Origin: Agapetus fuscipes
Lineage: Eukaryota; Arthropoda; Insecta; Trichoptera; Glossosomatidae
Direction: 5' to 3'
Assembly (NCBI GenBank): GCA_951799405.1
Contig: OX637351.1
Coordinates: forward strand, 6,480,251 to 6,544,250
Length of the DNA: 64,000 nucleotides
The translations under genes were made by a program, and so were the position numbers. This document shows, piece by piece, positions 27,701 to 33,700 of the stretch. The notes under the pieces are model-generated. The model was not told the DNA's origin and ran no database searches. It was given only the letters and a program-made list of their open reading frames with translations. Every line of letters starts with the position of its first letter. Within the stretch, counting starts at the first letter, position 1.

Positions 27701-30700
27701 TGGACACTTATAATCCTATCCACAATACATCAACACATTTTAATTTATTTTGATAATAATTTTCATTTACTGTAAATTTGCTTCAAAATACGGATTAAAC
27801 ATGCCTGGTTACAAAGTAACATTTTCACATGACCAAAGTAAAGAAAGTCTTCTTTTCTGCGTGCGTAGATCAATCACAACAACTCATGAAATTATCAAAA
27901 ATCTATGTTTCAACTATCCTGGGTGTTTGCGGGACTTGTAAAAAATTATCTATAGTTCCACGGAGTGTTAAGCATGCCTGCAGCTTGTCTGTGGATTGCG
28001 CAACGGAATAAGCTGTTAAAAGGGCCTACAAACGGATCAAATGTAAAGTGCATAGGTAGGAGGGTGTATGTGTGACTGCCATTTTTCCGCTTGCAAACAC
28101 ATCCGGGTAAAATAACCTAATGCGTTCGCATTTAGCCCATGCGATCGTCCCATAAATGTAAAAAATAAATAAACATAAAATGGAAGCTATCGGTGTACAC
28201 AAGATTATATATTTTTTTGCAAACAGTGAGATATTTTTCTGATATATAAAAGTAAATATATACATATATATATTTCATAAATCGTAATTTAAATAATTAA
28301 TTAATTGATAATGTTTAACGACACATTTTTTGGGATTTTGATTGTAAACGCATAATCAAAAAAAAAAAAAGAAAAAACTATAATATTCTTATGTAGTTAA
28401 ATGAAAAATAAAAATATGTATTATATATGTGTGTGGATTAGGATAGTGTTTCATCTTCTCCTATTGTATAGACTGTACTATGTAATTATTAATCTTTGGA
28501 TTGTATTGATAAGTAGGGAAACACTGGCAACCCTTTTTGTGTATACCTACCAACATAAACTAAATTTCAATTCATGCCATCTATGAATGAAATCAATAAG
28601 TTATCTTGAAGGTGGGAAGAACACCCTCTATGAAGGAATTTAATAATCAATGTTTAATAATGGCATCTATGAAAAAAAAAGCTCAAATTAAATTAGAAAA
28701 GTGAAGAGTTCCACCCATTGAGTTATAACATAGGGGAGCGGAAACTTAAGTACTGAATTGATACATACTTGTTCCCTCTTGCGTTCCTCTTGTGTCAAAC
28801 GTTGCAGTGGTACCCCAAATGTACGGCGGCAACAATTACAAATATAACGCATTAAATATCACAATGGTTATAATGAAATCTAATCTAATCTAATCTAAGC
28901 TGCAAAGATATATATCATTTAAGTTTTATATTAAATGCATTCCCACAAGCAGATATGTATAATTTCGCGCTAACACATACCGCATGTGGACCTACAATAT
29001 AAAACCCAATCTCAAATGAACATAAGCCTTGCAACTCTTGCCGTCCTTCCCTGAAACAGGGGTGACATTGGCAAAGTGAACCAATTTTTACAGTATGGGT
29101 GGTCAGCCGCATAACAACCTATAAGTCAAGGAACATACATCACAAATTACATTTTTTAAAATCAATAAATAACAATAGATAATACATGGACATAAAAAAA
29201 AAACTATTTTACTTCAACAAACCCCAGCCGCCAACATCACAGATCAACCGCCATTTCTTTCTATCCTTACATACTTCTTTCATTTCTTCCAGAGTCATGA
29301 ATGAGTGATAAAATTAAAATATGAATATACACCTTGAAAATATGAAATACTGACATCAATTTTGGCGATCACAATATTTATAATGCGTCTTATCTGTCAA
29401 CTCTAGCCATTTCCGGTCAAATCTTCAGCCATTATTTGCAATGGTACCAACATTCAAGATTTTTTTTTTCGTTTTGTTGAGGTTTTTGTACAAACGGAAA
29501 TGCAACTGTGAAGTTCTTTGTTCTCTTTCTAACTAATAGCCATTTTCGTAAGTAAATTGAGACAGATATAATATATGTCTATTTTCGTTAAAATAACTTC
29601 TTGTCCACAGATGTTATTAGTCAATGGTTCCACCTGTAGATGCATTTAATAACTTATGCTGAAAACAGGAATAAAATTGTATATTCTCGTCAGCAGCTCT
29701 ATGGTTATAGTGCCTGTTTAACCTTGGGTATAAATCTATTTTGGCTTTCCTATTCAGGCAAGGTTTACTCTGTCTTCGACAAAAACTTAAAGCATATTTT
29801 ATAGAGTGCATTAATAATACATTAAAAAAACTTAAGAAAAACTATTTCATATGGCAAGTATACAGGGATGGTTTGAATAAAAAAAGGAATATTACTGTTT
29901 CGGGTTGCCAGTATTTTTCCCAACACGAGTAATAATTAATATTCATAATAAAAAAAAGAGATTTTAAAAACGTTACAATAATGAGTTAAGGTTGTTGAGT
30001 GATTTCAAAATTGTTTGTAAAGTATTATAAAATAAATATCATGAGGACATGTTAGTTCGCCCATGAATATCACAGCTGAAAAAGCTTCTTAGTTAAACCC
30101 ATAGATGGAGATACATAGCAATCGGTATTGCATAGATAGTTATGTTGAATATGTGACACCTCTGCGGCACCCTTCCAGGGTGACATAGACCCCCAAGACT
30201 TTCAAGAATTGGGGAGCCTCCCGCACAGGATTCCTTAAAAAAAAAACTTATTCAAGATGGCGGACCTGTAACAGCTGTTCTAATCCGAATTCAATAAAAT
30301 ATTAATCCATTGTTATGCTGTGGATGCATTATTAGTTTTTAGTTATGCTCTCAATAAACTCTTCATAAAAATAAAAATAAAATGTCAATTATTATCGCCG
30401 CCTAGAAAAACTGTAAATTCGGTGTGAGCTTTTTTCGGAAGCCATGTTTTTATTTCGCTAAAATCATCTGTACAAAGAGTGACATTCAATTTATTTTTCA
30501 AAATGGCTGCTTGATGTTGCAACGGTCTCAGTTTGGAGCTACTCTAACCAATAGGTAAAATATTAATTTAGCTGTACATAGTTTGATAGATTTTAAGTCA
30601 GATAATCATTCCGGGCCAGTTAATCAAGAAAATAAATACCTACCATTCAAAGACAATACACCTTTTTCTTTATGGTTTAAAATGAATATTTCCTTATGGC

Positions 30701-33700
30701 AACATAAAATATAAGGTATTCCATTTTTTTTATAAGAAAATCTAATACTTTTACTTTAAATTCTTCCCATACTTAATTCTAATTTAAGATAGTTAATATG
30801 ATTTCCAATCTTATTTAATTTTCGGATATTACTTTTCTCATCTTCCGAATTGATTAATTTTAAGTAGATAGATAACCTGACAGGCTTGCTTTTACAAAAT
30901 TAAATTTCCCATCATTTTGAGTTTTTTTTTAAAATATTAGAATAAAATTAATTTGTGTATAATTTTTTTTTTTACATAGACAACGCAAAACTGCGGATTT
31001 TTTTTTAGTTTGCAATACTGAAAGCTAACTAATGTCCTTAAACTTTGTTTGGCTTGAATGGAATGAAATATTGATAGAATTTAATATTAATATGTGCATT
31101 TCTTAAACATTTAGAGGGGATCAGCTAATGGATCCCAACTCACTTACGCTTTTGAAAATAATATTGTTAATTGTTGTATTATAATAAGCAAAGCAAAACA
31201 ACTACTAACATCTTTGCTTGTGAACAAAAGAAATCACATTGTATTATAGAGAGAAATTATTAATAATCATTGTAATATTCACGTTCCATTTATATTTTAA
31301 TAATAAATTATAATAGGATGTATTAAACATGTTTCATTTAGGTTTTCAAATCTCATATTTCAAAAATTAATATGTAACATTTTTTTGTCTATGAAATTTT
31401 GAAGTGACAGTTGGTACTGATTATTCTCTATGGTTCCATATTAAAAATTATATCAAAAAGGCATAGAGAATAATCATGTTGACTATCATTAATTTTTAAA
31501 GGGCAGAATAGATTGTAAAGACATTTAATTAATGCAGTATTGAAAAATATTTTTTCAATTACTCAGCCGTAATGTCAAAAATTGTCTATAAAAAAATGTC
31601 TTGTATTGTTTGTTGGTGGAACACTGGCGCCAACCAAAATCTAACTCATATATTTATTTTTTGTGAGGAAATTTGATAATGTGAGATGTCAACACTGTTT
31701 AGAGCTTCAATTACTAAACTGGGGGTGAAATACAGCAAGAAAAATATGAATTCCAGGAAATTTATTTTAATCAAAATGGAATAAACTCATCATTCATCTG
31801 CATTTCTTATATAAGGACATGTTAGCATGTAAAATATTTTAGTAGACTGTATTGCAAGAAAAACATTATTGAAAAAAAAATACACAATATTATGAATTAT
31901 AAAATACATGTTTAAAAAAAAACAAATCTTTTTAATGTAGACAACCCCGTTTGATTTTAATTTTTACCATAAACAATCATTCAGGGAAATTTGGTGTTGG
32001 GAATTAATGGAGTTGGGATATTTGCTTGTATGCCACAACATTGACCCCTTCTACACAAAGTATCATATCTTTTTCAGTATGATAGTTAGAAGAGCTAATT
32101 TTATTCACAAAATCAAGAAAATAAAGAAAAAGCCACTAGCCTACGAGGTTAATTGGTTTGTAATCTAGTGGTTAACATTACGGACTCGTAATCGGAAGGT
32201 TATGGGTTCGATTCCCAGTAGAGCATAAGAAGATTATCATTTAATTTTCAAAATATGCTGATTGATGGGCTGAAAAGTTCATATACCTTTACTAAAAAAG
32301 ATTGGTCACTAAAGGCCCATCCAAGCCTTGCAGCAACTGGGTCTTGCTCGAGCAATTGACAATTTCTGTAGTAACAGTAGTTCCTTGACTTATAGGTTGG
32401 TATGCGGCTGACCACCCATGCTGTAAAAATGGTTCACTTTGCCAATGTCACCCCTGTTACAGGGAAGGACGGCAAGAGTTGCAGGGTGTATGTCCATTTG
32501 AGATTGGTTTTTATGTTGTAGGCTCACATGAGGCACGTGCAAGCGCGAACTTGTACGTGTCTGGTTGTGGGAATGCATGTAATGTGAATCTCCAATGTAA
32601 CATATCTTTGCAACTTAGATTAGAACAGTGTGATTCACCTATTACAGCCTTACCAAATAAATATATTGTACATTTAATTTTTATTTAAGTCATTAACTAA
32701 ATTAGTGACCAAAAAACTTATTAATTTGCTTTTAAAAAATGTAAAGGCTTCTAACACAATACCTTAAGATGTAATAGTTTATGTGGCAGGCGTCAATGTG
32801 CTAATGATTAGCTTCAATGTAATCAACATCAAATAATCCAAAAATGCTGTAAACCTTAATTTAATCTCATCTCCATTTTCCCCCAAAAATTGTTTATTTC
32901 TCCCCATTAAACACAGAAAATATAAGGAAAAAAGGTAAAATATATTTCACATACTGTAAGCATGAAAAATATAGCCCCCTTTTTATTTATTATATATTTT
33001 ATTAAACTGCATTTTAAAAGCATGCCGCCATCTTGATCTGTGCATGAAATAACCTATTTATTTGTATCAACTACAACCTATTTATTTATGCCTTTGAATA
33101 CAGTTTTTTTCCATTTTTATTCTATTTGAAATAAGCTTTTTTCTTTACCTGGTTATACATGCAAACTTTCATCTGAAAAAAAAAGTATTTTAAAATGCTC
33201 TCAATCTAAAAAAGCATATTATTACCCGAAATATGAACCGTAACGTTAAACTGAACTATATACTTTTATCAAAAATATTATGCAAAGTAAAATACTCACT
33301 AGAGGCGCTGTTTAACTTTCCATCCAGGACTGGAAGTCTCATCACCGCGGTAATTCTTACCTTCTAAATATTGGTAATATTTGTATAAAGACTGGTTGTT
33401 ATGCGGCTGACCACCCATGCTGTAGAAGATGGTTCACTTTGCCAATGTCACCCCTGTTTCAGGGAAGGTTGGCAAGAGTTGCAGGGTGTATTTTCAATTG
33501 AGATTCGGGTTTTTATATTGTAAGTCCACATGCGGCATGGTTAAGCGCGAACTTATACGTGTCTGCTTGAGAAAATGCATATCTTATCTAATCTAAGTTG
33601 CAAAGATATGTTACATTGGAGATTCACATTACATGCATTCTCACAACCAGGCACGTACAAGTTCGCGCTTGCACATGCCTCATGTGAACCTACAACATAA